From Ophiosphaerella korrae (lineage: Eukaryota > Ascomycota > Dothideomycetes > Pleosporales > Phaeosphaeriaceae): DNA of 64,000 nt. The position numbers were made by a program, and so were the translations under genes. Under the pieces are notes generated by a model, which ran no database searches, was not told the DNA's origin, and saw only the letters and a program-made list of their open reading frames with translations. Each line of letters starts with the position of its first letter. The first letter of the stretch is position 1. This document shows, one piece after another, positions 32,560 to 45,279 of the stretch. The DNA is taken from assembly GCA_028456385.1 (NCBI GenBank), contig JALNQF010000103.1, forward strand, positions 100,200-164,199, in the 5' to 3' direction.

Positions 32560-34150
32560 GTAGTACTATCCTATATATTTTCTGCGCTCTTTAAAGCGTA
32601 CGTCTAAAATAGCTTCTACTAAGTATTCTTTATATACGCTACTAGTTTCTTTATTAGTAATAATAATAGAGATTAGCTATAGTAGGTCTTAGTCTAGTAA
32701 AAGCTTCTAATTCCTAGGGCGTAAGAGTTTTAAAGAGAAGACTAAGAATATACCTTTACTTAGTATCTCTTAGAGTAGTACTAGCTTATATACTTTACTA
32801 TTATAGATAACTCTCTTAATAGAGTATAGGCCTACTTATTAGTAGTCTAATTTTAGAGTTAGCTAAGTAGTTCTCTAATTAGCTATACTAATATAGGCTT
32901 AGTTACTAACTTTATATACTAGTCTACTTTAGCGAGAGGTATTAGCTTAGGCTACTTACTCTTATTATACCTAGAGTATTTTTTCTTTAAAGTAGGCTAC
33001 TAGGTTACTATAAGTATTAAGTAGCTTGTTAGCTTATATACGTTAGTTATATTAAGCTAGGTTTAGTTAATCTTTATTATTTTCGCTAGAGTGTATACTA
33101 CTATAGGGGTAATACCCTAGATCTACAAGAAATAGGGTTATCTTAATAGATATATTAATAGTGTTATTTACTTAGAACTTAGCTACGTATAGCTAGGCTA
33201 CTTAGTTATCTTACGCGTAGTTAACGTATTACCTTAGAAAGATCTCTAGAGCTTAATTTACTCGCTTAGTTTAGCTATTAGTTTCTAGGTAGTACGTAGT
33301 TAAGAGCTTTTACGTAATATAGAGGCGTTTATATACGTAGTACTAAAATTAGCTAATAAAGGTTATCCCTCTATTAGATATAATATTTATTAGGACTCTA
33401 TAAAGCTTAAAAATAGATATAAAATATTAGGTAGCTTCTTTAGGTTTTAGAGACTTATAAGAGAAGAAATAGCGTCTTTTAATAAGATAGTAGTAAATTA
33501 CTAGGATATATTTATAAATCTAGCTGCTGTTTTTACTAGTTAGTAAGGCTTAGATATAGTCTACTAAGATATTAGTCTAGGGTGCGTAGAGAATTAGTAT
33601 AGGTTAGAGGTAACTAAGTTTACTATCTTATAAGTTCTTTATATAGTAGTAGATTAGGTATATATTATAAAATTACTTAATAGCTTAAAGTATCTTAGGC
33701 TAATAATAGCGCTTATATATTAGATATAGCGTACTACAAAGTCTTTTATAGCCTACTAACTAATAGTTATAGTATAAATTAAAGATTTAGTAGCGTAGAT
33801 AGGCGTTTAAGAGGATATATAGACGCGTTTTATTAACTTAGAAGTACTTTTCTTTCTCTAATTTAGTAAAGCTAATATTAGCGTATAAGAAGTAGTATCT
33901 TACTTTATAGAAAGCTTTTATTAGTTTTTGTTATCTACTATCTATAGTAGTAAATATAGCTTAGGCTACGTAGTCTTCTAAGTACGCTATATCTAGTAAT
34001 TCTTCTATTAGGCGTAGGTCGATAATATATAGCAAGAGTTCTAGGTCTAGTTCTCTATTATAAGGTAGTAGAAAATCCTCTAGTAAGTTTACTAATTTAG
34101 GTTTTATTCCTATAATATAGTAAAGGTAGGCGTATACTATAGTAGCTTAT
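32560..34150 (-). pseudogene. D integrase
   Basis: Minus-strand reading gives NIISNRGITFIS (33345-33385; the second catalytic Asp is now Asn), a YHPETDSQT-like segment and NQALEIFLRQY (about 33200-33290). Asn in place of Asp is again a G-to-A change. The C-terminal part about 32560-32950 belongs here by position. A chromodomain was not clearly seen. Confidence 0.78.
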
Positions 34151-34199
34151 TCTACTATAAATCTATCTAGCTTTTATAGGTTTACGAGGCTTAGAGCGT

Positions 34200-35720
34200 A
34201 AATTACTATATTTAGTGTAGGTTTTACGCCTAGGGCTAGAACTTAAAGGCTTAAGATAATTTAGTTAGCTCCTAATACTTATAGATTAGAATTATCTATA
34301 AGGTAATCTTATAGTTAGTAGCTTAGGGCGTCTATAACCTCGTTTATGTTACTAGGTACGTATTTAATATAGAAATTAAATTAGGATAAAAATAATAACT
34401 AGTAAGCTTAGTAGTAATTAAGCTTTTTAGTTATTATAAAGGTTTCTAAATTATAGTAGTCTATTATAACGTAGATTATATATAGACTACCTATAAGCTC
34501 TAGTTCTTATTCTTTAAATACTTAGATTATAGCTATAAGTTCTAGGTTGTAGATATTGTAATTATATTCTACTAGGGTGTATTTTTTTAAGAAGAAGCTA
34601 ACTAGCTATTAGATTCTATCTTAGTTTAGTTAGCTTATTACTCTACTTAAGGCCTACCTAGAGGCGTTAGTTTAGATATAGATTAGTTTTAAGAGGTTAA
34701 AGTAAAGTAAGACTATACTTAGCTAGAAGGTAGCTTTTAGTTTATTAAAAGTATCTATATATTCTTAGGTAATTATAAAGGGCTTATACTAGATCTTTTA
34801 AAGGAGTAGCCTATCTCCTTTAGTAAGTTTAGTAATAACCTTAGACTTAATTAACTTAGTAAGTAGTAGGGTAAGGCTTAAGTAATCCTTAATAAAGCGC
34901 TAGAGAAATCTAGTATAGCCTAGAAAGGCTAGGACTTCTTTAGTAGTCTTTAGTATTTCCTACTCTTAGATAGCTTTAACTTTAGAGAGATCTATTATAA
35001 TTTCTTTATTAGAGATAATTATACCTAAAAACTTAACTAAGGTAGCGTAGAGGCTAGATTTTTTAGAGTCTACGTAGAAGCCTTACTCTTTTAGTTACGT
35101 AAGTACTTTATAAACATACTAGATATAGTCTATTTTATTATTAGAGTATATTAGGACGTTATCTATATATATAGTATAGAAGTCGTCTAAATATTCTAGT
35201 AGGGCTAAGTTAATAGCGCGCTAGAAGGTAGCTAGTATATTAGTAAAGCTAAAAGGTACTACTTTATAAGTATATATACTAAAGTAGGTAATAAATATAG
35301 TTAGCTATTCTAAATTTAGGGCGATACGTAAGTAGTAAAAGGCGTGTATTACGTTAAATTTAGAGAAAATCTTTACCTTGTTTAGGTAAGCTAGTATTTC
35401 CCTAAAGAATAGAATAGAGTACTAGTCTTTAATAGTAGATTTGTTTAGCTTATAGTAGTCTACGTAGACTTATAAGCTACTATCTAGTTTAGCTATAATT
35501 AGTAAGTTATTCCTAGCTAAGGAGCTACATTTACTAATAAAGCCCTTACCTTCTATTTCTTAGATATATTTCTAGATTACTTTATCTTATTTTCTAGTAA
35601 AAAAGTAAAGTTTAGCGTCTAGGATTTTTGCGCTAGGTTTAAAGGTAATTTCTAGGTTGTATAGCCTATAAAGAAAAAGTTCCTTAGTAGCTTTCTTATT
35701 AAAATAGAGTATTAGGTCTT
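34200..35720 (-). pseudogene. D reverse transcriptase and RNase H
   Basis: RT reads FSFTNIPATFQRAINLALL, then YLDDFYTIYIDN (box at 35158-35169), SKKSSLYA, VKFLGIIIS and FLGYTRFL on the minus strand. RNase H (about 34250-34680) has T-N-A-S for T-D-A-S and ends near a V-D-A-L segment. The RT is close to family C in wording (EYLDDF versus DYLDNF) and distinct from A, B and E. Confidence 0.88.
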
Positions 35721-36249
35721 AATATAGTTAGAGTAGTTCTATAGATAGAATATCTTTAAGCTCTACTATAAGTAGTAGTTTATAAAATTATACGTAATCT
35801 ACTTCTCTAGCTACTTTATAGTAGTATACTAGTAGTAGTATTTTATCTAAAGTAAGTACTATAAGTATATATTTACTTCTTCTAGTAAAGGCCTTAATTG
35901 TATAATAACTAATAGTTTAAATATCTATTAACAAGTTCTATTTACACCTATTAGGGTACCTACTTAGGGGCCCTATAGAAGTAGATAATAGTTTAAGTAC
36001 TAGCTTCTTTAAAGCTATAGTAGAGTAATATCTAGGCGTACTATAGTATACTACTAAGGGGATTTTATTAGTTATCTAGTAGTACTATTAGTAGTAAATG
36101 TTAGAAAATAATAATATTCTATAGTAGTAGTTAAGTTTAATAGTATAGGCCTTATACTATAAAAATCCTAAAATAAAGTTAAATTACCCTACGTTTTTAA
36201 TAATATAAGTAGAGGTCTATTTAATATATACGCCTACTTGTAAGTAGAA

Positions 36250-36440
36250 CTTAACCTAATACGTAATAGACTTAGATAGAGAACTATTATATCTTTTATA
36301 GATAATAAGTTAAAGTAGCTAGATAGTTTATAATTTTATAGTCTTCTAGGTAAATTTTTATTAAATAAAGTTTACGTTAGCTCTATTATTAGCTAAGGTT
36401 CTAGCTATATAAGGTGCTATAGGGTCTTTACCTAAGAAGC
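36250..36440 (-). pseudogene. D protease
   Basis: The retropepsin site D-S-G-A-N appears as N-N-R-A-N around 36380-36395 on the minus strand, followed by VNFI. All three changes are G-to-A. Between protease and RT (35720-36250) lies the linker and RT N-terminus, which is hard to read. Confidence 0.65.
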
Positions 36441-36599
36441 TAGTAAATAAGAATTAGTTTAGCTTAGCTTCTATTAGATTAGTTAGTAGTTTCTTATACT
36501 AGACTATCTATATTCTATAAGTAAGTGTGTAGGATATAGCTATACTAGGGGTTATACTTTAGTAGTTAATTACGCTCTTCTAGTTCGTGTAATCCCTAG

Positions 36600-39242
36600 G
36601 TTAAGGCTTTAGGCCTAGGGAACGTTGTTTTCTAAATCCTAGTCTAAGTTAAGCTCTAGTTCTAGCTCTATATCTAGTTAGGGGTTGTATTTAAAGAATT
36701 AGTCCTCTATTTCTATATCTATTTTAGAGTCTATTACTATATAGGTAGCTATATAGTAGTTTATAGCGTTAGTAAGTATTTTAGATTTAGTAGCTTTTGT
36801 TTATTTATAAGTAGTATAGTCTAGCTTCTTAATACTTATCTTTTTATAGCTTTAGTATAAAATTATTTTAAAGTTCTTAGTTTTAATTGTAGTAGCCTTT
36901 TTACTAGTTAGGTATATTCTTCTAAATACGCCTTCTAGTTATAGTTAATAGTATTTTAGTTCTTGTAGAGTTATAGCTAGTTCTTCTTTAAAGTTTTATA
37001 TCTACGCTCTTAGTTTAGCTCTTATAGGCGCTAGGGTATAAAGCTAGGTTTACCTAGGGCCTATACTTAGGTTATAATTATTTACTTTATTTTCTAATAT
37101 TAAGATTATCTTTTAAAAATTAGCGGGGCTATTATAGATACTAGGGGCGGCGCTAGTAGCCTTCTTAAGCTAAGGTTACAGCTTTTTTTAAAGGTAGATA
37201 TTATATAGCTATAGGTTCTATTATAGTTTAAGGCTAATATTATTAAATTTAGAGAAGAATTTAGCTTATACTAACTAGGTAGTTTTATAGATTAGTTAAT
37301 CTAGTCTAAATTTAGCTATTTCTAGGGTTTTATAACGTACTTCTCCTAATCCTACTACGTCTATATTACTAAATTAGTAAAAAAGTATAAAGAAATATAT
37401 AAATTCTTCTTAGTATAAGTAAGTAATACTATTTAGGATAGTAAAGTATAGGCGAGCTAATCTTATATAGTAGCGTATAATAATATTAGCTTAGGTTTAT
37501 AAGCTAATATATTTTTTTCTATTAGTAATAAAGTAATTGTATATAGACTAGATAAAGGATATAACGTCTATATAGTATCTTATACCTAAAAATTATAGAG
37601 GTTTTATAGAGTAGTCTTCTTATTCTTTATACTAGTAAAAATTAAAGGCTAGCTCTTAGATACTAGTTAAAAAGAGAGTTAGAGTAAACTCTCCTCTATT
37701 AAAGATATAGTAGCCTACTACTAGTACTTAGGGTTTAAACTCTCTTTTAAAGAAGCTAGGTTACTAGCCTTATAGTAAGATCTTAGTATAAAGTAGTTCT
37801 ATATCTTTCTACGCTAGTATATTAAAGTTAAAAGTTTCTAGCTTAGTTTATTTAGCTATTAGGTCTTCTTATTAGATTACTACTTTACGTAAGTAGTTAT
37901 ATTTTACTATAGCTTCTTCCTATAAGGCTTTATACTAAGTAGCTCTTTAGCCTAAAGTATTATATTACTCTATAATATAGTTATAGTCTAGTAGTAATTA
38001 TACTAGGTATTCTTAGAGTTAAGCTAATTAGTTATCTTATTAAGAGAGTTATTTATCTAATTTACTTACTCTAGCTATAAGCCTCTAGTTTTATTTATTT
38101 ACTACGTTAATTATATCTTATATCTAGGTATTTATAACTACTAGGTATAATACTATTCTAGCTAGAGTAAATTCTCTAAGAGATAAGTAATTACTAGGTT
38201 TATTATCCTTAATTCTTTAGTATAAAGTTAGTAGTAGGGTGTAAAATAAAGGTTAGAGCTTAGTAAACTTAGTAAGTAATTTCTTAAGTTTATCTTAAGA
38301 TATAAAAACTATTCCTAGTAGTAGGTCTTTATTAATTATAGTGTTTAATAGTAGGTTATCTTTTAGCTCTTCTAGGATCTTAAGCTTAGGTATAGGCTAG
38401 AGTAATAATACTTAGCTAATATTTAGTTAGGCGTTATTAATTAAGTTATTTAATATAGTCTAGTTATTAAAAGAGACTTTAGTAACTAGTTTATACCTTA
38501 GAGGGCTACTTTAGTTAAAGGGGGTAAGGTCTATATCTAGGTTAAATTCTTCTATAATAAGTTAGTTAGGAGTAGCTAAGTCTATTATAGAGCTATTAGC
38601 TAAGAAGGCGCTTAGTACTTATTAGAGAATTATATTAGGTTAGAAATTAAGTTTACTAAGTAGTCTTAGCTAAATAAAGGATTTAGAGTCTATTACCTAT
38701 TTTCTTTTATCTTTCTATAAAGATATCTTAAGATATTATTAGAAGTTATTTAGTACTTTTTTTGTTAGAGTAGTTAGTATAGTAAGTCTCTAGGTTTATT
38801 TTTCTAGAGACCTAGTTCTAGCGCGTATTTTATAGATTTTTTATAGTATAGTAGCTCTAGAGTATTCTCTTAGTTCTTTACTAGATCTATAGTCTACTAT
38901 TTATAGCGTATCTTTATTTTATAAGTATACTTAGTTTAAGTAATAAAGAAGTTATAAGCTAGTATTATTTTAGTTTAAGAGGCTAGCTTTTAAGGAGATA
39001 GAAGATTTTTTATATAACTAAGTTATAGTATAATAAGCTAAGTTATAGTAGTTATATACTATATTAGTGCGTTTAGCTGTTAGTTTATAGAGATTTAGAT
39101 CTTTAGCGCTAGCTAGTAAAGGTTTTAGTAAAGTCTAGGTCGCTTTATTACTTAGTTTTTATAAATTAAGTACTAGTAATTTACGTAGGTTTAGGGGTCT
39201 TTTCTTTCTCTAGCGCTACTACTTAGGTTTAATACCTAGTAT
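36600..39242 (-). pseudogene. D gag-like N-terminal region
   Basis: Long minus-strand coding-like stretch between the 5' leader and protease, interrupted at 39242 by E. Segments near 38150-38250 resemble family C near 4650-4700, supporting relatedness of the two families. I could not identify a clear CCHC knuckle. Reading is limited by dense stops at Gln/Trp positions. Confidence 0.5.
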
Positions 39243-39512
39243 TATAGTAGAGTATTATAAAGAAAGGAATAGTAAAAAAAAGGGGGTAGGTAGTTACTAG
39301 AAAAATACAAGTACTAAGGGCTTATAAGGAGGTAAACTATTAAGGAGGAGAGGGAGAGGAGAGAGCGCAGCTAATAGGCCTTTAGGTTGTAAGATATAAT
39401 CTATAGGAATATAAACAACGTTTAGAACTAGTTTAGCTAATAAAGTCTAAGTTCCTTAAGACTAATAAGCTCTTAGGCCCTAGATCTATATTAGGCATAC
39501 AACTCTATAATA
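39243..39512 (+). repeat. E 5' LTR
   Basis: This 270-bp LTR starts TATAGTAGAGTATTATAAAG and ends CTCTATAATA. It pairs with 50009-50278; differences are mostly transitions. It includes a poly-A/G run (AAAAAAAAGGGGG) near 39275. The E2 stub at 31116 shows the ancestral end was ...AACA. Confidence 0.92.
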
Positions 39513-39584
39513 AATAGCGACTAACGTAAAACTTAAACTTACAACCTTAGCTTTAGGAGCGCTAGCTTACGCACTATTATGTAA

Positions 39585-39762
39585 GGTATAGGAATAGATA
39601 TAGGAATAGATAGGTATAGGAATAGGTATAGGAATAGGTATAGGAATAGGTATAGGTATAGGTATAGGAATAGGCATAGGAACAGGTATAAGAATAGGCA
39701 TAGGTATAGGTATAGGAATAGGTATAGGAATAGGTATAGGAATAGGTATAGGAATAGGCATA
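39585..39762 (+). repeat. Hexamer satellite in the E leader
   Basis: About 30 units of GGWATA (GGAATA alternating with GGTATA, a few GGCATA) lie just behind the E 5' LTR. Weak GGAATA/AAGTATA units continue to about 39840. The purine-rich strand is the sense strand. Short minus-strand open frames over this block are translations of the repeat and not genes. Confidence 0.95.
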
Positions 39763-40420
39763 TATATAAAACTAAGGACAAGCTAACTTATTTTATATAG
39801 GAATAGGTATAGTATAAGTATAAGTATAAAAATAAGAATACGCTATAAATATATAGAGCCTAAGACCTAAGGGGCTATAGGTAGTATAAAAGGTAGGTAG
39901 CGTAACTAGCTAAAAATAAAGAGGCTAATAGGAAACATTAGAGAAGCTCTTAATAAGCCTTTAGGTACCTAATAAATAGCTAGTAGAAGTATAGATAATA
40001 AGAATATTAAAATAGAAAAATAACTAGTAAGAAAATAGTAAGGATAGAATAGAATAACAAGTAGTATAGCAAGAAGAAATAGCCTAGTAGTAGTAAGTAG
40101 TATACTATAATTATAGATAAATAACGTATAAAGCGAGTAGTAAAGGAAAGAATATTATAAAGTAATCTTAAGCTATAAGATCTAACCTATTATCTAATAA
40201 AGAGACTATACTAAGGCTATCTCTTTACTAGCTAAGAACTTCTTTATATAACTTAGGACTCCTAAACCTAATACCTAAAGGACTATAGGATATACCTAAA
40301 AGAATTAGTATACTAATAATAGATAATAGCCTTACTATCCTAAATACACCCTAACTAATAATTAAAATATCTTTAGAGATATTTAGCTAGCTTATAGTAG
40401 CTATTAAAATAATAGTAGAA
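39763..40420 (+). other. E leader between satellite and gag
   Basis: Lies between the satellite and the first recognisable gag codons. No conserved domain is visible in any frame. It could be an untranslated leader or a poorly conserved gag N-terminus. Confidence 0.4.
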
Positions 40421-42560
40421 TAGAGTAGTAGAGTATATATTAGCGAACAAAACCTATTTATAGATAAGAAGTTTAAGTTTACTAGTACTAATATAATAGA
40501 GTTTCTAAATAGTATTAAGGAATAAGCAATTTTTTATAGATAGCCTATTAGAGACTAAATCTATAATATTATCGCGTTTAGTAATAAGATAAGAAAAGAT
40601 ATTATTAAATAAAGTATAACTAAGTTCGTAGAGGTAGAGAAAGCTAAAGATTAGGTAAAAGTTAGAGAGGTAATAAGAAATAGGTTCTAAGGGTCTAATA
40701 AAGTATAACAAGAAGAGATAGAAGAAGTACTCTAAACCTAGCTATAGTAATACTTACTTATAGATAACTTCTCTCTCTAAGACTACTTTAATAACTTTAG
40801 CCTTTAGTTTATAAAGTACTAAAGAGTAAGAATAATTATAGAAGCTATAAAGAGATACTACTTAGTAAAAGGACTTAATAAGTACTACCTACAAAAAGTC
40901 TTTAATAAATATAACCTAAATAATAAAAATATAAAGGACTTTAACTTTTAAATAATCTAGAAGTACTTTAACTAGCTAGTATAAAAAGACTTATAAGTAA
41001 AATATTTTAACCTAGCTTTTAAGAGAACTATAAGCGTACTAAAGCTTATAAGCTATAGGAAATAGCTATATATAATACCTAAAAGAATATTTAGGCCTCC
41101 TAATATAAAGCCTATACTTAACTCTTATAACTAGACTTAAAGATAAAAGAGAGTCTAAATACCTCTAGGAATAGAAGTTACGTAATTAGAAGTTAATAAT
41201 CTTATAGAACACTTTAAAATAATAAAACTCTAAGTAATTACCTTTGTAGCTATAAATAACCTAAACGCTAGAGCCTAAGAACTTATCTAGCTACTAGAGG
41301 TATACTTAGTTATAGAAAGATAAATTAAGGTAGATAAGTATCTATAGATCTCTTAGGCTATAGTAAACCTATATTTAGTAACGCCTTTTATAATAGGGCT
41401 ATAATTTTAAAAAAACCTTCTACTACTATTTTAGAATAACGTAAGACCTTAGTATTAGAATAACGTAGTAAGTATAAGTTTAGACTTTTGCAGTTATATT
41501 AGATATAGAGACCTAAATTACTACGTTAATAACTACAAAGAAAGAAAAGCTTTAATACTTAATAGATAGATTTAGTTTAATCTAGAAACTAGAAGATACT
41601 AATAAAGTATAAAGTAAACTTACTAAGGGTTTATTAAATAGATTAGAGTAAGAGGTAACTAGAATAATATAATAATCTAGTATATCTAGTAGAGAATATA
41701 AGACCTAAAGTATAGAGAAATAGACCCTTAGGTAATACTAAACCCTATAATACAATAGCTAGTATAGCCTTAGATAATAGTAGCAATAAACTTACTTAGG
41801 GGTGTAATAGATAATTTAGAAGAAGATAGAATAGTAAGCGTAGAAGAATACAATAGATTCTAGACATAGTAACTAAAAATAAAAGAAGATCTAGTAGAAG
41901 AAGATATTGCTATAGTAGGGTTTAGGACCTAAGGGCTCTTAGTACCTATTCTAGCCGTACAAAACAATTACAAAAAAGAGGCTAAATTCCTTAAATATAA
42001 GTAGACCTAATTTAATAATATAGAAATAGAAATAGATCTAGAATAACTTCTTAAAAAAATAGACAAACAAAAGAACTATATAAAAAAGCTTAGGTAGATT
42101 AATACTCTAAAACTAAATACTAAAGAGGTAATATAAAAAGTTATAGAAGTACTAGTATCTCTACCTATATAAATACTTCTAGCTAATATACTAGACTTTC
42201 TTAAGAAGCTTATAAAGCCTACTTTTATAGTAGATAAGTTAGAAGAGTTTATAAATATAAGAGTAATAGTAAGTATAACTAAAGACTTAGGAGAGACGCT
42301 TTAGAGCCCTAAGAGACTACTAGTAGCTCTCTCCTAGAATAGCCCGCACCTATACGTAATAAATACTAATATTTCTAACTAAGTAATAGTAGAAGCTATA
42401 AATAGAAAAATTGTTAGGTGTAGAGCCTATAAACTCTTAGGCTCCTCTACTAAGGTACCTCCTATTATACCTATACGCTTTACTAGTTTTGTAGCTAATA
42501 TAAATATAGTAAGAGAGCGCCTAGAATATAACTAACCTAGTAGGATCGAAAGACTTAGAA
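40421..42560 (+). pseudogene. E gag
   Basis: The plus-strand frame reads KFKFTSTNIIEFLNSI near 40470 and stays readable, with TAA/TAG at Gln-like positions, through KVREVIRNRF, EEIEEVL and FKRTISVLKLISYRK and on into the protease. A possible damaged zinc knuckle with one surviving Cys (TGC at 41489) reads CSYIRYRD and then YYVNNY near 41490-41535. The gag is unusually long (about 700 codons) and continuous with pol, so E probably makes one polyprotein. Confidence 0.72.
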
Positions 42561-45020
42561 ATAAATACTTAAAAGTAATAATCTAGGTCTACAAGACTAG
42601 ACTACTAGCCCTACTTAACTTAGGAGTAGAACTTAATACAATCTACCTTAAAATAGCTCTAGCTACTAGCTTAAGTATAACTTCTATACCTAAGGAAATA
42701 GCTAGAGTATAGCTAGTTACTATAAATAGAGTAAAGGAGTCCTTTAAAGAGATTATATAGGGCGTACTAGTTATTATTAGAAGTATTAAAGTCTAGTCTA
42801 ACTTCTTTATTATAAGAGGTCTCTCTTACCTAATAATCTTTAGGAACCTATTTATAATAGATTGTCGATACTCTTTTAAATAAGAAGATAATAGCTAAAT
42901 ATACTATAAGGTTTAGTTAAAAAATTAAAATACTTCTATAAAGTTTATAGTAATATTTAATAGAATAGAAAGTATAAGATAGATAAATATAATAATAATA
43001 GAAAAACTAGTAAGGAACCCTACTACTAGGAGTAGAGTTCTATAAATAGACACCTAGAAAATAGAGAAATAAGAAAGAGACGCCTAGAGAACTATTAGTA
43101 GCACCTAGTATCTATACTAGGAATTATAGAATAATCTATAGGTAGATCTAATAATAATAAAATAAGCTAGTATTTCCCTAGATAAAAGTATCTTAGAAAT
43201 CCTAGAAGACCTTGTAGGGATATAGAAATAAGTAGAAAGAAGAAAATAGATACCTAAAGGCTTATTAAAGGTAGAACTATAATTTAAGCTAAATACTATA
43301 TATAAGTTAAAAGGTAAAAAAGTATAGCTAGTCTATAACTCTTTAGTATAGCCTTACTAGGTAAAGAGTTAATTAGACTAGAAAGTAAGAGTAGAACTTA
43401 AGTAGCTAGCGAACAATAACTAAAGCTAGAGACGATTCTAACAATATATTACTAATAGGACTACTCTTTTTTCTATAGGTACTTAGGTTATAGAAGAATA
43501 GCTAGTAAAAATAAAGATCGCTAACTAGCTATAGCTAAGAGAAAGAGAGATACTAATTAAAGTTTTTCTATATTAAGAAGCTGCGTTAAGCTTTAACTTT
43601 ATAGAATTAAGCTATATCTACTCTAATATTATCCTACTAGTTTAAATTAATATAGTACCCTATAAGGCCTAGAAAGAGGATAGCTTCTCTATACTTTATA
43701 AACTAAGAGAAGTAGTTAATAAGATAATTTAAGAATAGTTAGACTAAGAGGTCCTTAAATTAAGCAAAAGCCTATATAGTAACCTTTAGTTCTTAGTAAA
43801 GAAAAAGGACTAAGGATACTAACTTATTAATAATACCTAGCGTACTAATAGTATAACTATTAGAGACGCTAACCTACCTCTAAACCTAGATAAATTCTTA
43901 GAAGAATTTATAGGTTACTACGTCGTATCTCTAATAGACTTCTTCTCTAGATATAATTAAGTAGAGCTCTATTAGGACTCTAGACTACTTATAGTATTTT
44001 ATACGCTAACTTATAGACTAGTATAGTAATATACTCTACCTATAAGTACTACAAACTCTATTACTAAGTTTATACAAGTAGTAACTAAAATCTTATAAGA
44101 ATTAATTCTAACTAGCTATATATTATATATAGATAATATTGTAGTAAAAGGCCTAAAAATAGACTACGACTTAGACTTACTAGAACCTAGGATCTAAAGG
44201 TTTATTAGTAAATATATTATTAACATAGATAAAGTTTTGCGCAACTTTAAGAGGGCTAGTACTACTACCTTAGGTCTTAAATTAGATTAGTACTACAACT
44301 CTATAGAGATTATAGGGTATATAGTAGATAAAGAGAGCTAGTACCTAGCTAATAAGAAGGTTTAAAAGATAATTAAATAGCTAGCCTATAGATCTCTAAG
44401 AGAGGTCTAAATATTTATTAGCCTTTATATATACTATAGAATCTAGATTAAAGGTTTTGCTAAGATAGTAATACTACTATTTAAGCTACTAAATAAGAAC
44501 AAGGAATTTAAATAGAGTTAAGAAGCTTCTCTTACTATAGATAAATTAAAAACCTAACTAACTAGTATACTAGTATTAGTCTCTATAGACTATAGTAAGC
44601 CTATTAGACTAATTATTATATTAGTTAATAGAAGTAAAAAGGGTTAAGGCGTAGTACTCTAGTAAGAAAACTTAAAGGGCTATTAGAATGTAGTATACTA
44701 CAAATTAGGAGTATAGTTACTTTTAGAGTATAACTAGGATTCTAGGAAATATAAGTATAAAGCTATACTACTAGTACTTAAGAAATTCTACTTATAGATC
44801 TATAGAGTTTATTTTATAGTAGAAATAGACGCCTATACACTTATAGATTAACTTAATTAAAGCGCTAGCGACCTCCTAAGAGCTCTAATTACAAGATAGC
44901 TTACCTTTCTAAATATATAGGAATTTAATATAAAGTACATAGCTAGGAAAAAGAACGTAGTAGTAGATACTCTCTTAAGGCGACTAGAGCTACTAAGATA
45001 GTAGCTACTAAAAGAGCTTA
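42561..45020 (+). pseudogene. E protease, reverse transcriptase, RNase H
   Basis: Protease: N-L-G-V-E at 42617-42631 for D-S-G-A-E. RT: LIDFFSRYNQVEL near 43930, then YIDNIVVKG with the box at 44126-44137 (normally YIDD), and LGLKLDQY and LREVQIFISLYIYYR to about 44450. RNase H: SIDYSKPIRLII near 44590 to ARKKNVVVDTLLRR at 44943-44985. The ILYIDDIVVKG style of the RT box separates E from the other four families. Confidence 0.9.
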
Positions 45021-45279
45021 AGGAAGACGTAGAAGAATTTATAAACTACTATTTAGGTTTTATAACTTTTATCTTACTATAGATAAGCCTTTAGGACCTA
45101 GAATTTATATACTTAAAGATAGAAATAGACTTAAGTATACTAAACACTCTAGAAACGCTTTTTCTATATAATATTGCAAAATAGCTAGTAATACTATAAA
45201 CTCTAGCTAGAATAAGTAGAATAGACACCTAAAAGCTCTATAGAAATACGTAAAAGTATAAAGTTATATAAAGACTCTT

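Noticed and set aside
39539..39781. Minus-strand open frames of 64-80 codons (Leu/Tyr and Met/Pro/Ile repeats)
   Set aside because: They are translations of the GGWATA hexamer array in two frames.
39585..39840. Telomere-like or centromere satellite
   Set aside because: The hexamer GGWATA is not a telomere repeat and the array is confined to the leader of one element.
40505..40711. Minus-strand open frame of 68 codons
   Set aside because: Lies opposite readable gag of E on the plus strand and has no relative in other copies.
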